The notes below the pieces were generated by a model. That model was given only the letters and a program-made list of their open reading frames with translations. It did not search any database and had not been told where the DNA came from. A program made the translations under genes and the position numbers. From Lactobacillus melliventris (GTDB taxonomy: Bacteria > Bacillota > Bacilli > Lactobacillales > Lactobacillaceae), in NCBI RefSeq assembly GCF_013346935.1, contig NZ_JAAEEB010000003.1, forward strand, positions 228,057 through 292,056: a stretch of DNA of 64,000 nucleotides, in the 5' to 3' direction. Within the stretch, counting starts at the first letter, position 1. Each line of letters begins with the position of its first letter. Shown piece after piece: positions 1 through 8,077 of this stretch.

Positions 1-433
1 CACCATAATGAAGCCAGACTAATTTCTTTTCGTTAGCTTTGTCTGCTGCGTCAGTCCAGGAATCTTGAAACAGTGAAAACAAAACATAGGTTCCAACTTC
101 AAGCAAGCCACCTAATAGTCCCATTGGAATTGCTAAAGCTACAGCAGCTTTTGTGTCACCGCCACCGATTATGGCATAAGCAACAGCCAGTACAGTTGCT
201 ACTGAAGGGTTTAAGGATACAGCACCGCCTACATTTACAGCACCTATAAATGTTGCTTCCAGCATGGCGCCTAAAATAATTCCGGTTTGTAAATCTCCTA
301 AGAGCAAGCCGACTAATGGTCCCACAACAATAGGCTGGTCTGCCATATTTTGTCCTAATAGCCAGTCACCACCGTAGCAAATAAATTCGGCTAAGCCACA
401 TAAAAATGCGGCTAAAATTATATTATTCGACAT
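1..433 (-). CDS. PTS mannose/sorbose-family EIIC, partial
   Basis: This is the membrane channel subunit of a mannose/fructose/sorbose-type phosphotransferase system; the gene runs off the left edge, so only about 144 N-terminal residues are present. The product starts MSNNIILAAFLCG and contains the family's glycine-rich stretches GDLQTGIILGAMLEA and NVGGAVSLNPSVATVLAV, with several hydrophobic segments. The ATG at 433 has an AGGAG ribosome binding site a few bases upstream. It lies 4 bp after the EIIB gene in the same operon as EIIA and an aldolase. An EIID gene is expected just outside the window. The substrate is not evident. Confidence 0.9.
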   Translation of the reverse strand, partial: MSNNIILAAFLCGLAEFICYGGDWLLGQNMADQPIVVGPLVGLLLGDLQTGIILGAMLEATFIGAVNVGGAVSLNPSVATVLAVAYAIIGGGDTKAAVALAIPMGLLGGLLEVGTYVLFSLFQDSWTDAADKANEKKLVWLHYG

Positions 434-437
434 CTCA

Positions 438-935
438 TTACTCCTTTAATAAATTAGAGAACTTTTCTGCCTTATCTGTAGGTATAACTTGGTGTACGAC
501 GTTGGCTCCAGAATTTAACAGCTTTTTAGCTGCGTCTTTATCAGCTGTGGTTAATAAAATCGAACCATTTATTTCTGTTTTGAGATTTTTGTCGACACCA
601 TCAAAGCGGCCAACATTTGCAATATTAATTCTTTCAATTTGTTGACCATTTAGTCCCGAATAGATTCTTTCCGCGTCTTTTACCTGGTTGACAACAACAA
701 ACATTGGAATACTTTGAGCTTTAGGATTTTGAAAAAGCTTTATTGCTCCATCTACGTCTCTTACTAGAACTTTAGCTGTACCTTGAACAGACATTTTTAA
801 TGCACTTTGCTGCATTTCATTTTTACTTGCTGCATCGTTAGCTACAACTATGTGGGAAGTTCCTAAGTGTCCGGGCCAGGTTAATGCTACTTGGCCATGA
901 ATTAAGCGATCATCAACTCTCAATTCTTTAATCAT
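438..935 (-). CDS. PTS mannose/sorbose-family EIIB
   Basis: Cytoplasmic phosphocarrier that takes phosphate from EIIA and gives it to the incoming sugar. The 165-residue length is normal for the family. The N-terminus MIKELRVDDRLIHGQVAL carries the expected active-site histidine, His13, in the RLIHGQV motif. It sits between EIIA and EIIC with short spacers (17 and 4 bp), so the genes are almost certainly co-transcribed. It is a paralogue of the EIIB at 18824-19324, which shares the VDDRLIHGQVAL block and the VANxGRFD motif. Confidence 0.93.
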   Translation of the reverse strand: MIKELRVDDRLIHGQVALTWPGHLGTSHIVVANDAASKNEMQQSALKMSVQGTAKVLVRDVDGAIKLFQNPKAQSIPMFVVVNQVKDAERIYSGLNGQQIERINIANVGRFDGVDKNLKTEINGSILLTTADKDAAKKLLNSGANVVHQVIPTDKAEKFSNLLKE

Positions 936-952
936 AATTCAATACTTCCTTA

Positions 953-1372
953 TCAACTTAAAAAGTCACTATCAGTTTCATTACTGTTCGATTTGATTGG
1001 TTCAATAATTTGTAATTGTTTTCTGGCTTCTTCAACCAGATTCTTACATTTTTCCTTAGTTAAAGGTTGCGTTTCTAGTACTAGTGATAAAACTAAAGGA
1101 AGATTAACTCCCGTAATCAAGATAAAGTGATATTTTGCCAGCATTAAAGTCATTTTTTGATTAACGCTTCCGCCATAAATATCAGTTAACACAATCAGCT
1201 CCTTGTCTTTATCTTGGCTTGAGATAATTTCTTCTGCTTCCTTAGTCCAATCGCTTTCATCAACGTATGCATTAATAAATTTAACGTTAGTAGTTAAGCC
1301 GCTAAGAAATTTGGTACTATTATAAAAGCCTTCAGCCAGAGTACTATGAGTAATAATTAGGAAATTATTCAT
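953..1372 (-). CDS. PTS mannose-family EIIA
   Basis: Small cytoplasmic phosphocarrier (139 residues) that accepts phosphate from HPr. The N-terminus MNNFLIITHSTLAEG places the phosphorylated histidine at position 9, as in ManX/LevA-type domains. The motif TDIYGGSVNQK replaces the more common DLFGGSP and is also present in the second EIIA of this window (17755-18171), so the two belong to one subfamily. The stop of the upstream aldolase gene is 3 bp away, consistent with one operon. Confidence 0.92.
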   Translation of the reverse strand: MNNFLIITHSTLAEGFYNSTKFLSGLTTNVKFINAYVDESDWTKEAEEIISSQDKDKELIVLTDIYGGSVNQKMTLMLAKYHFILITGVNLPLVLSLVLETQPLTKEKCKNLVEEARKQLQIIEPIKSNSNETDSDFLS

Positions 1373-1375
1373 TAT

Positions 1376-2239
1376 TTATGCCTTGTTGGCTGAGCCAAAA
1401 ACTTCAATTTTATTTTTGATGTCATCTTTTACCAACTCCATAATTTTTAGATCAGCATCATATAAGAAAACCTGCTGCTCTTTTTTACTATCAAGGTATT
1501 CTCTTAAACCGTTAGTGACATTAAATGACATAACTGAATAATAGTTAATTTTGCTTATGCCATTTTTAATTGAGTTGTGGTATTCTTCATCCGTTAATCC
1601 GGAACCCCCGTGAACAACTAATGGGACAGGAACTGCTTCAGCAATTTCATGCAGTCTATTAAAGTTTAATACAGGTTTTTCTCTGTATATTCCATGAACT
1701 GTACCATATGAAATTGCCATTGCATCAATTCCGGTCTCTTCATAAAATTGTTTAGCTTCACTTACAGTAGTGTAGTTGTCAGTTAAGTTATTGTAGTCAG
1801 GCTTACCGTTACCAGCATCTCTGGTCATCACGCCAACTTCACCTTCTACACTTGCTCCTAATGCGTGAGCAAAATCAACAATTTCTTTTGTCTTACTAAT
1901 GTTTTCTACAAGAGGCTTTTGGGAAAAGTCGAGCATCACAGAACTGAATCCCATTCTCAGTGCCTTAATGCAAGTGTCCATGTCTGTACCATGGTCAAGG
2001 TGAACTACGACTGGAACGTTGGCATTTTCTGCTAAATCCAATGCCAATTTACCACCTTCTCTTAGTGGCAAATAAGGAAAATGTGATTCAGCTATTTGCA
2101 ACACAACAGGAGCCTTTTCTTCTTCGGCGGCTGCAATTATTCCGCGCGCAGTGTTCATATCTGCGTAATTAAAAGCGCCTATTGCATACCCCTCTTTTTT
2201 GGCTTTTGGTAAAATATCATTTAAAGTTACTAATGTCAT
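1376..2239 (-). CDS. Class II fructose/tagatose-bisphosphate aldolase
   Basis: Zinc-dependent class II aldolase (287 residues) cleaving a ketohexose 1,6-bisphosphate into dihydroxyacetone phosphate and glyceraldehyde 3-phosphate. Visible signatures are VVVHLDHGTD (zinc ligand and catalytic Asp), the EGEVG segment and PLVVHGGSGL (phosphate binding). The start at 2239 is preferred to an in-frame ATG 15 bases upstream, because that ATG lies at the edge of the GGAGGTT ribosome binding site at 2246-2252. First gene of the PTS operon, so it probably processes the product of this transporter; KbaY/GatY-type tagatose use is possible. The sequence alone does not separate fructose from tagatose bisphosphate. 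Confidence 0.9.
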   Translation of the reverse strand: MTLVTLNDILPKAKKEGYAIGAFNYADMNTARGIIAAAEEEKAPVVLQIAESHFPYLPLREGGKLALDLAENANVPVVVHLDHGTDMDTCIKALRMGFSSVMLDFSQKPLVENISKTKEIVDFAHALGASVEGEVGVMTRDAGNGKPDYNNLTDNYTTVSEAKQFYEETGIDAMAISYGTVHGIYREKPVLNFNRLHEIAEAVPVPLVVHGGSGLTDEEYHNSIKNGISKINYYSVMSFNVTNGLREYLDSKKEQQVFLYDADLKIMELVKDDIKNKIEVFGSANKA

Positions 2240-2256
2240 TTTTTTAACCTCCATTT

Positions 2257-2270
2257 TGTATTCGCTTACA
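2257..2270 (-). promoter_or_regulatory. Catabolite responsive element (CcpA site)
   Basis: On the minus strand this reads TGTAAGCGAATACA, which differs from the consensus TGWNANCGNTNWCA at a single position. It lies just downstream of the predicted promoter and just before the aldolase ribosome binding site, where CcpA would block transcription. This suggests carbon catabolite repression of the PTS/aldolase operon. A site with the same single deviation stands ahead of the second PTS operon at 11687-11700. Confidence 0.6.
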
Positions 2271-2276
2271 AAACTA

Positions 2277-2304
2277 ATATTAAAGTATTTGTTTGCTTTT
2301 TCAA
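2277..2304 (-). promoter_or_regulatory. Sigma-A promoter of the aldolase/PTS operon
   Basis: Minus-strand hexamers TTGAAA (2299-2304) and TAATAT (2277-2282) are separated by 16 bp. They point into the aldolase gene and sit directly upstream of the CRE-like site. Assignment is by consensus only. Confidence 0.5.
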
Positions 2305-2319
2305 TAGATGGTAGCTTTA

Positions 2320-2355
2320 TTGGAAAAACGGCAAAATTTGGTGATTATTTTCCAA
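2320..2355. promoter_or_regulatory. Inverted repeat, likely DeoR operator
   Basis: A perfect 8-bp inverted repeat, TTGGAAAA at 2320-2327 and TTTTCCAA at 2348-2355, is separated by 20 bp. It sits in the divergent intergenic region between the DeoR regulator and the PTS operon. The place and symmetry suit an operator that lets the regulator control both directions. Confidence 0.5.
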
Positions 2356-2395
2356 GTTTTGACACTTTTTAATCATTTTGTTATGGAGGTTAAAG

Positions 2396-3142
2396 ATGAA
2401 AGATAGACAGAAATTATTATTAACTACTTTAAAAGACAGAAATTTTTTAACAATTAATGACCTGGCAAAAGTAATGCATTATAGTGCCAGTACTATTAGA
2501 CGAGACTTGAAAGAACTCGAAAATAATGGCCTTGTGCAACGAATTCATGGTGGAGCGCTGGTTTTAAAACCGAATGAGATTGAAACTCCAACAACAATCA
2601 AGCAACATCTTAATTTAAACGAGAAAAAATATATCGCTGCATTAGCTTCTGGCTATGTTGAAAATAGACAAAGCATCTTTTTAGACAGTAGCAGTACAGC
2701 CAACGTATTAGCCAAAAGTCTTGATGCTTTTAACGACTTAAACATTGCAACTACTAATTTAGAAACGGCAATCTATTTAAATTTGCATACGCAAAATAAG
2801 ATTAATGTAATTGGGGGAAGTATGATTGATACATATTCTAGTAGTATGGTTACTGCCAGAAATTTACGTAATTATGTTTTTGACATTTCTTTTATGTCAT
2901 GTAGAGGATTTAGTCTGGAGTACGGTGTTACTGATAAGGTTGAATCCGAGTCTAGCCTAAAGCATACTTTAATTGAATGCAGCAAAAAGTTAGTTTTATT
3001 GATTGATAGTAATAAAATGGGTCTGATTTTTCCTTATAAAGATTGTGAATTAAGTCAGATTTCTGCAGTTGTAACAGATAAAAAGCCCGCTAAAAAGTAC
3101 AGTAAGTTATTTGAAAAGAATAATGTTGAAGTAGTTTACTAA
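2396..3142 (+). CDS. DeoR-family sugar-operon repressor
   Basis: Transcription factor of 248 residues with an N-terminal winged helix-turn-helix (about residues 14-50, including SASTIRRDLKELENNGLVQRIHGGAL) and a C-terminal DeoRC sugar-phosphate sensor domain. It is divergent from the PTS/aldolase operon, so it probably represses that operon and is released by a phosphorylated sugar intermediate. The ATG at 2396 is chosen because a GGAGGT Shine-Dalgarno lies at 2385-2390; an in-frame TTG 18 bases earlier would put the ribosome binding site inside the gene. Confidence 0.9.
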   Translation: MKDRQKLLLTTLKDRNFLTINDLAKVMHYSASTIRRDLKELENNGLVQRIHGGALVLKPNEIETPTTIKQHLNLNEKKYIAALASGYVENRQSIFLDSSSTANVLAKSLDAFNDLNIATTNLETAIYLNLHTQNKINVIGGSMIDTYSSSMVTARNLRNYVFDISFMSCRGFSLEYGVTDKVESESSLKHTLIECSKKLVLLIDSNKMGLIFPYKDCELSQISAVVTDKKPAKKYSKLFEKNNVEVVY

Positions 3143-3191
3143 TCTAAAATATCAATTTGTAATACTTGATTCAGAAGATATTAGCAAAAAG

Positions 3192-3235
3192 GCCTGCTGG
3201 TGATTTTTAATCATTAGCAGGCTGTTTTATTTTTT
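3192..3235 (+). terminator. Rho-independent terminator after DeoR gene
   Basis: A long stem (GCCTGCT pairing with AGCAGGC, extended by GGTGATT with AATCATT through wobble pairs) is followed by a U-rich run. It closes the regulator transcript. Confidence 0.85.
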
Positions 3236-3314
3236 CAATGGACTGTCAAATTTTTCTTAAATGGATAATAGGATACCCATTTCAATTTTTAATTGATTTA
3301 CTGTTTATACTTTC

Positions 3315-3339
3315 CCAACATTTCAATATAAATTGTTGG
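3315..3339. promoter_or_regulatory. Inverted repeat upstream of efflux gene, possible TetR operator
   Basis: CCAACA at 3315-3320 and TGTTGG at 3334-3339 form a 25-bp imperfect palindrome about 60 bp before the transporter start. A TetR-type gene is the next gene of the same unit, so this is a plausible autoregulated operator. Inference from position and symmetry. Confidence 0.4.
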
Positions 3340-3399
3340 TTGTTTATCTTTTCTACATCAATATAATTAAAACAACTTAAATTGAAAGAAGAGAAATTC

Positions 3400-4758
3400 A
3401 TGAGTGGAAAAAAAGCTAATTTGATTTTTGGAACTCTTTTGACTGGAACAATTGTCACATCGTTTCTTCAAACTTCATTAACAACGGCCTTACCACAAAT
3501 TATGCATGAGTTATCATTGACCGCACTAACTGCCCAGTGGTTAACCAGTGCTTTTAGTTTAGCTATGGCAGTTATGATTCCAATATCAGCATATTTGATT
3601 AAACGCTTTACTACTAGGCAAATATTTTTATCGTCAATGCTATTATTTACATTCGGCACATTGCTTTGTTGTGGGGGAAGCAATTTTCCAATTATACTAA
3701 TAGGTCGTATATTTCAAGCCTTTGGTAGCGGCATTATTTTACCATTAACTCAAGTAGTAATTATGATTCTTTATCCGGTTAACAAACAGGGAATGGTCAT
3801 GGGGATATTGGGATTGGCATCAGGAGCAGCACCTGTGATAGCACCAACTTTAACAGGCTTCCTTATTGAAATATGGGGTTGGCGTAGTGTTTTCTTTATT
3901 TCAGCAGCTATATCACTTTTTATTATAATTTTAGCAATCTTTAGCGTTGAAAATGTTTCACCAGTTGCAAAAAATCATCTAGATTACTTTTCTCTATTAT
4001 TAAGTACTGGTGGCTTGAGCAGTATGTTGATAGGACTAAGCAATATTACTACTAGATTATTTACAAGCTTAATCTTGCTGGTTATTGGAACAGTATTAAT
4101 AATTATTTTTTGTAAAAGACAGTTACAAGATGATGAACCATTACTAAATCTAAGAATTTTTAAGAATTCAAATTTTCGTTTGGCTGTATTAATCAGTATG
4201 CTTCTTTATGCAATAATGATGGGTAGTTCAACTATTTACCCTATTTTAATTCAAACTGTAATGAAAAAATCAGCCCTTATTTCGGCATTTATAATGTTGC
4301 CCGGATCGTTAGCTATGGCTATAATTAATCCTTTTACAGGGATGTTTTATGACAGATTTGGAATAACTAAATTGGCAATTTCAGGAAGCTTGTTATTAGT
4401 AATTAGTTGCTTGGGAGTAACATTTATCAATTCTCCAAAAGAAATAATTTTGTTAGGAGTTTTTTATTTTCTCCGTTTATTAGGGGTTGGCTGCTTGATG
4501 ATGCCAATCGTAACTTGGGGAATGCAAAGTTTGCCTAAAAATGAAGCAGCAAATGGTACAGCTCTTCTAACTTGTTTAAGAACATTAAGCGGTGCTATAG
4601 GAACTTCTTTATTTATGGAAGCCATGACTAGCGCAACCCACTTTATTGATACCAAAGTGACGGCAAATTATATAGGAATTCAATTCACATTCGGTATGAT
4701 GTCATTTTTGGCTTTAGTTCAATTATTTATTAGCATATATAAATTCAAAAAGCTTTAA
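3400..4758 (+). CDS. MFS drug:proton antiporter, DHA2-like
   Basis: Polytopic membrane protein of 452 residues resembling the EmrB/QacA branch of the major facilitator superfamily. The N-terminus shows the DHA2-type TALPQIMHELSLTALTAQWLTSAF segment (interrupted here only by reading), followed by the motif-A-like loop AYLIKRFTTRQIF, the GRIFQAFGSGIILPL segment and motif-C-like GLASGAAPVIAPTLTG. Many hydrophobic helices follow to the C-terminus. The start at 3400 has an AAGAAGAG ribosome binding site. The TetR regulator gene follows 32 bp later, so an inducible multidrug export role is likely; the substrate is unknown. Confidence 0.85.
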   Translation: MSGKKANLIFGTLLTGTIVTSFLQTSLTTALPQIMHELSLTALTAQWLTSAFSLAMAVMIPISAYLIKRFTTRQIFLSSMLLFTFGTLLCCGGSNFPIILIGRIFQAFGSGIILPLTQVVIMILYPVNKQGMVMGILGLASGAAPVIAPTLTGFLIEIWGWRSVFFISAAISLFIIILAIFSVENVSPVAKNHLDYFSLLLSTGGLSSMLIGLSNITTRLFTSLILLVIGTVLIIIFCKRQLQDDEPLLNLRIFKNSNFRLAVLISMLLYAIMMGSSTIYPILIQTVMKKSALISAFIMLPGSLAMAIINPFTGMFYDRFGITKLAISGSLLLVISCLGVTFINSPKEIILLGVFYFLRLLGVGCLMMPIVTWGMQSLPKNEAANGTALLTCLRTLSGAIGTSLFMEAMTSATHFIDTKVTANYIGIQFTFGMMSFLALVQLFISIYKFKKL

Positions 4759-4790
4759 CAAAAAGATTTTTATATGTCATAATCATTTCT

Positions 4791-5291
4791 ATGAATAAAA
4801 AAAGAAATCGCACTGTATCACGTAAAAAAATTCAAAATGCCGTCGTAGAACTTTTAAAGAATAGTAACTTAGAAAATTTAAAAGTCACTGAAATTTGTCA
4901 AAAGGCACATATTAACAGGTCAACTTTTTATGATAATTACACAGATATTTATGATATGGCAGACAAATTAAGAAAATATCTTGTTGATGAATACGCACTA
5001 ACGCAAAATAATTCTAAAAAACCATGTTTTTCAAAATTATTACAACATGTTAAAGACAACCAAGATTTATATCGTTTATTTTTTAAACTAAGTTTACAAG
5101 ATGGTGTTGCTGAAAAGTTTATAGATAGTCATGAAGAAAAAAATCATTATGATGAAGTATTTTTTCGCAATGGTATAGTGGCTATAATTACAGAGTGGCT
5201 AAAAAATAATTGTTCAGAACCAATAGATAACGTTGTTAAAGTAATTGATGCACATCAAAATTGTTTGCAGAATAATAGTAATAAATATTAA
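4791..5291 (+). CDS. TetR/AcrR-family regulator
   Basis: Regulator of 166 residues with a TetR-type helix-turn-helix near residues 28-55 (VTEICQKAHINRSTFYDNYTD) and a short all-alpha C-terminal half. Downstream of, and probably co-transcribed with, the DHA2 transporter; it most likely controls that gene through the CCAACA/TGTTGG palindrome. The protein is rather short for the family and AT-rich in codon use; nothing suggests truncation. Confidence 0.82.
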   Translation: MNKKRNRTVSRKKIQNAVVELLKNSNLENLKVTEICQKAHINRSTFYDNYTDIYDMADKLRKYLVDEYALTQNNSKKPCFSKLLQHVKDNQDLYRLFFKLSLQDGVAEKFIDSHEEKNHYDEVFFRNGIVAIITEWLKNNCSEPIDNVVKVIDAHQNCLQNNSNKY

Positions 5292-5302
5292 GATCTACCT
5301 AA

Positions 5303-5347
5303 GAAAAAAAAAAAAAACAATCTGAATTGCAGATTGTTTTTCTGTTT
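5303..5347. terminator. Bidirectional terminator
   Basis: AACAATCTG (5315-5323) and CAGATTGTT (5329-5337) form a hairpin flanked by an A-run on one side and a T-run on the other. It can end both the TetR transcript (+) and the ABC transporter transcript (-). Confidence 0.85.
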
Positions 5348-6151
5348 TTATGCCAACAAAATGGCATCATCTTCAAGACCTGTACCTACATGTTTTTGGA
5401 ATAATTCCATTAACTTAGGCACAGTTAAATTTTGTTTATCTTCACCAGCCAGATCAATTGCTACACGACCTTGATGCAACATGATCAAACGATTGCCGTA
5501 GCGAATAGCATCTTCCATGTTATGAGTGACCATAAATGCTGTCAAATGCTGTTCAGATATCAACTTTTCAGTTAATTGCATGACTGTTATTGAAGTTTGT
5601 GGATCAAGAGCCGCAGTATGTTCATCCAGTAAAATCAAATCTGGCCGTTGCAGTGTTGCCATTAAAAGGGTAATGGCTTGTCTTTGACCACCAGAAAGTA
5701 AGCCAATTTCAGTTTCCAAGCGGTTTTCTAGATTCAAATTAAGTTGCGCAAGCTGCTTTTTGAAAAATTTTCTGTCTTGACTTTTAACACCAGGACGAAA
5801 GCCTCGGCGCTTTCCGCGCTTCATGGCTAAAGCCAAATTTTCTTCGACGGTTAGTCTGACTGCTGTTCCCATTTTAGGATCTTGAAAAACGCGACTAATA
5901 TTTTTTGCTCTTTTAGTAACAGGCAGTTTTGTAATATCGGTACCTTTTAGAATAATTTGTCCTTCTTGAATAGGTAACGTTCCGGCAATACTATTGAGCA
6001 GGGTAGACTTACCAGCACCATTACTACCAATGATAGTCACGAAATCTCCGGCTTCTAAACTAAGGTCAATTCCGCGTAAAACACGGTTTTCATTAACAGT
6101 TCCTTGTTCAAAAGTTTGATGTAAATTTTTAATCTTTAGTACTTCTGGCAT
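5348..6151 (-). CDS. ABC transporter ATPase, TrpXYZ-like amino-acid importer
   Basis: ATP-binding subunit of 267 residues. Visible motifs are Walker A GSNGAGKST, Q-loop VFQDP, signature LSGGQRQ, Walker B LILLDEH and switch VTHNM. The Walker B is followed by H-T-A-A-L-D-P, as in the COG1101 ATPases that pair with COG4120 permeases and COG2984 lipoproteins. It overlaps the permease stop by 23 bp and is the last gene of the unit driven by the tyrosine-leader attenuator at 8078-8374. Streptococcal relatives are annotated as tryptophan importers; the leader here points to tyrosine. Confidence 0.9.
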   Translation of the reverse strand: MPEVLKIKNLHQTFEQGTVNENRVLRGIDLSLEAGDFVTIIGSNGAGKSTLLNSIAGTLPIQEGQIILKGTDITKLPVTKRAKNISRVFQDPKMGTAVRLTVEENLALAMKRGKRRGFRPGVKSQDRKFFKKQLAQLNLNLENRLETEIGLLSGGQRQAITLLMATLQRPDLILLDEHTAALDPQTSITVMQLTEKLISEQHLTAFMVTHNMEDAIRYGNRLIMLHQGRVAIDLAGEDKQNLTVPKLMELFQKHVGTGLEDDAILLA

Positions 6152-7046
6152 TTTGCTTTCCTCCTTTAAGATTGCGTGGTAAATGGAAATTCGGCAAAGT
6201 TAAGCACACAACTAAGACTAAAGCTGAAGCTAATTTTGCATCAGACGGTTCTACATTCATTTGGAATACCAAAGCTAAAATCAGTCTATAAATGATGGCA
6301 CCTACGACTAAAGTAAGTAAACGACCACCAATTGACAGATTGCGAATAAGTACTTCTGCAATAATAATTGAAGCTAGTCCGATAACAAGAGTACCTACAC
6401 CAGAGTTAAGGTCGGCAAAGCCGTTATTTTGTGCTAACAGTCCACCTGACAAAGCAATACAGCCATTAGAAATCATATAACCTAAAATTTTCATTCCTTG
6501 AGTTTTAATGCCGTTGGCAGCACTCATTTGCGGGTTATCACCAGTGGCTCTCATAGCCAAGCCTATTTCTGTTTTGAAGAAAACGACTAATAAGAAGATC
6601 ACTAAAAGTGCAATTATCAGTCCCATTGCAATTACAGCATTGTTATGACTTAAGCCCCAATTTTGTGCAATTGTAAAAACCGTATCTTTGCCTAGCAATG
6701 AAACATTGGCAGCGTTTTGCATCACTCTGGAAGTAATGGAGTATAACCCAGTCATAGTGATGATTCCTGCTAATAATGAAGGAATACGCAATTTGGTATT
6801 CAAAATACCAGTAACTAGTCCGGCAATTAAACCGCCAATAAATGCGGCAATAGTTGCTAATATCGGATTAATTCCTTTAATAATGCACATCGTCGCAACA
6901 GCCCCACCTAAGGGGAAACTGCCTTCAGCCGTCATGTCGGCTAGATCTAATATCCGAAAAGTTAAATAAACACCGATTGCCATTAATGACCAAAGTAGTC
7001 CTTGAGAAGTAGACGAAAGTAATAACTCCCAAAATGTATTTAACAT
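6129..7046 (-). CDS. ABC transporter permease, TrpXYZ-like
   Basis: Integral membrane permease of 305 residues with roughly nine hydrophobic segments, typical of the branched-chain-type permease fold (for example the LDLADMTAEGSFPLGGAVAT segment near the N-terminus, where this family has a conserved D-x-T-x-EGS). Only one permease gene is present, so the channel is probably a homodimer. It follows the lipoprotein gene by 30 bp and overlaps the ATPase gene. The same importer assignment applies as for its neighbours. Confidence 0.9.
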   Translation of the reverse strand: MLNTFWELLLSSTSQGLLWSLMAIGVYLTFRILDLADMTAEGSFPLGGAVATMCIIKGINPILATIAAFIGGLIAGLVTGILNTKLRIPSLLAGIITMTGLYSITSRVMQNAANVSLLGKDTVFTIAQNWGLSHNNAVIAMGLIIALLVIFLLVVFFKTEIGLAMRATGDNPQMSAANGIKTQGMKILGYMISNGCIALSGGLLAQNNGFADLNSGVGTLVIGLASIIIAEVLIRNLSIGGRLLTLVVGAIIYRLILALVFQMNVEPSDAKLASALVLVVCLTLPNFHLPRNLKGGKQNARSTKD

Positions 7047-7076
7047 AACTATTGATTCACGCTGCCTTTCTTTAAT

Positions 7077-8045
7077 TTACTTAGGTGCTTTAATTGAAGC
7101 AGGGTCAATTCCAAGTGCCTTTGCCATTTTCTTGTTAACCACCAATTTCAAATCGGTAGCTTTTTCAACAGGCATGTCTTTAGGTTTAGCTTTACCATCT
7201 AAAATCTTAGCAGCCATTTTACCGGTTTGTTTACCAAGTGCCTCATAATCTATTCCAATAGAAGCCAAGCCGCCAGTTTTAACTTGATCCGTTGAACCAG
7301 CTACTAGTGGGATTTTCTTTTCCTTAACGACCTTACCAATAATTGAAGAAGCAGAGGCAAAAGTATTGTCTGTTGGTACGTAAATTCCTTGTACTTTTCC
7401 TGCTAAAGTTTCAGTGACTTGTTGAACATCATTTGTTGTGTTGGCCGTCTTAATTAAAACTTTGACTCCGGCTTTTTTAAGTGCCTTGACAGCTAGATCA
7501 GCTTGAATTTTGGAATTGGCTTCGCCCGCATTGTACATAATGCCAATTGTTTTAGCCTTAGGCACAATTGATAAAAGTAATTTGATTTGTTTATCAATTG
7601 AAACCATATCAGTGGTTCCTGTGACATTTCTGCCAGGTTTAGCGTTTGAATTTACTAGTTTGGCAGCTTTTAGATCAGTCACAGCAGTCACTACAATCGG
7701 GATATCCTCGGTAGCATTTGCTACGCTTTGTGCTGCTGGGGTGGCAATACCTAAAATTAAATCTGATTTTTCGTTGACTAGTTTTTCACTCATGCTCTTC
7801 AAATTGTCTTGACTATTTTGCGCATTTTGGTAATCAATCTTTAAATTTTTGCCTTCAACGTAGCCTTTTTCTTTCAGTCCTTCTTTAAAGCCCTTGTTGG
7901 CTTCATCTAAAGAGGGATGTTGTACTACTTGCAGTATACCCACATGTTTGACAGTCGCTGTACTGCCTGATTTTTTGTTATTGCAACCACTTAGTAGTAA
8001 CAAACCGGTTAAGGCCATTCCCATAACTAATTTCTTAATTCGCAT
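7077..8045 (-). CDS. ABC substrate-binding lipoprotein 1 (TrpX-like)
   Basis: Extracellular binding protein of 322 residues anchored as a lipoprotein. The signal peptide ends in a lipobox, LLLLSGC, with the acylated Cys at about position 21. The mature part has the COG2984 pattern, including VGILQVVQHPSLDEANKG, LGIATPAAQSVANAT and GIMYNAGEANS. It is co-directional with the permease and ATPase genes. The ATG at 8045 has a GGAGGAAG site. A terminator hairpin ends about 30 bp upstream, so transcription into this gene depends on the tyrosine attenuator. It is strongly similar along its full length to the lipoprotein at 8505-9473. Confidence 0.93.
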   Translation of the reverse strand: MRIKKLVMGMALTGLLLLSGCNNKKSGSTATVKHVGILQVVQHPSLDEANKGFKEGLKEKGYVEGKNLKIDYQNAQNSQDNLKSMSEKLVNEKSDLILGIATPAAQSVANATEDIPIVVTAVTDLKAAKLVNSNAKPGRNVTGTTDMVSIDKQIKLLLSIVPKAKTIGIMYNAGEANSKIQADLAVKALKKAGVKVLIKTANTTNDVQQVTETLAGKVQGIYVPTDNTFASASSIIGKVVKEKKIPLVAGSTDQVKTGGLASIGIDYEALGKQTGKMAAKILDGKAKPKDMPVEKATDLKLVVNKKMAKALGIDPASIKAPK

Positions 8046-8077
8046 TTTTCTTCCTCCGTAAATCTAATCTTCATAAC

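Noticed and set aside
2359..2387. TTGACA with TATGGA at 17 bp as the promoter of the DeoR gene
   Set aside because: The -10 would overlap the ribosome binding site of the gene, leaving no room for a transcript start and Shine-Dalgarno.
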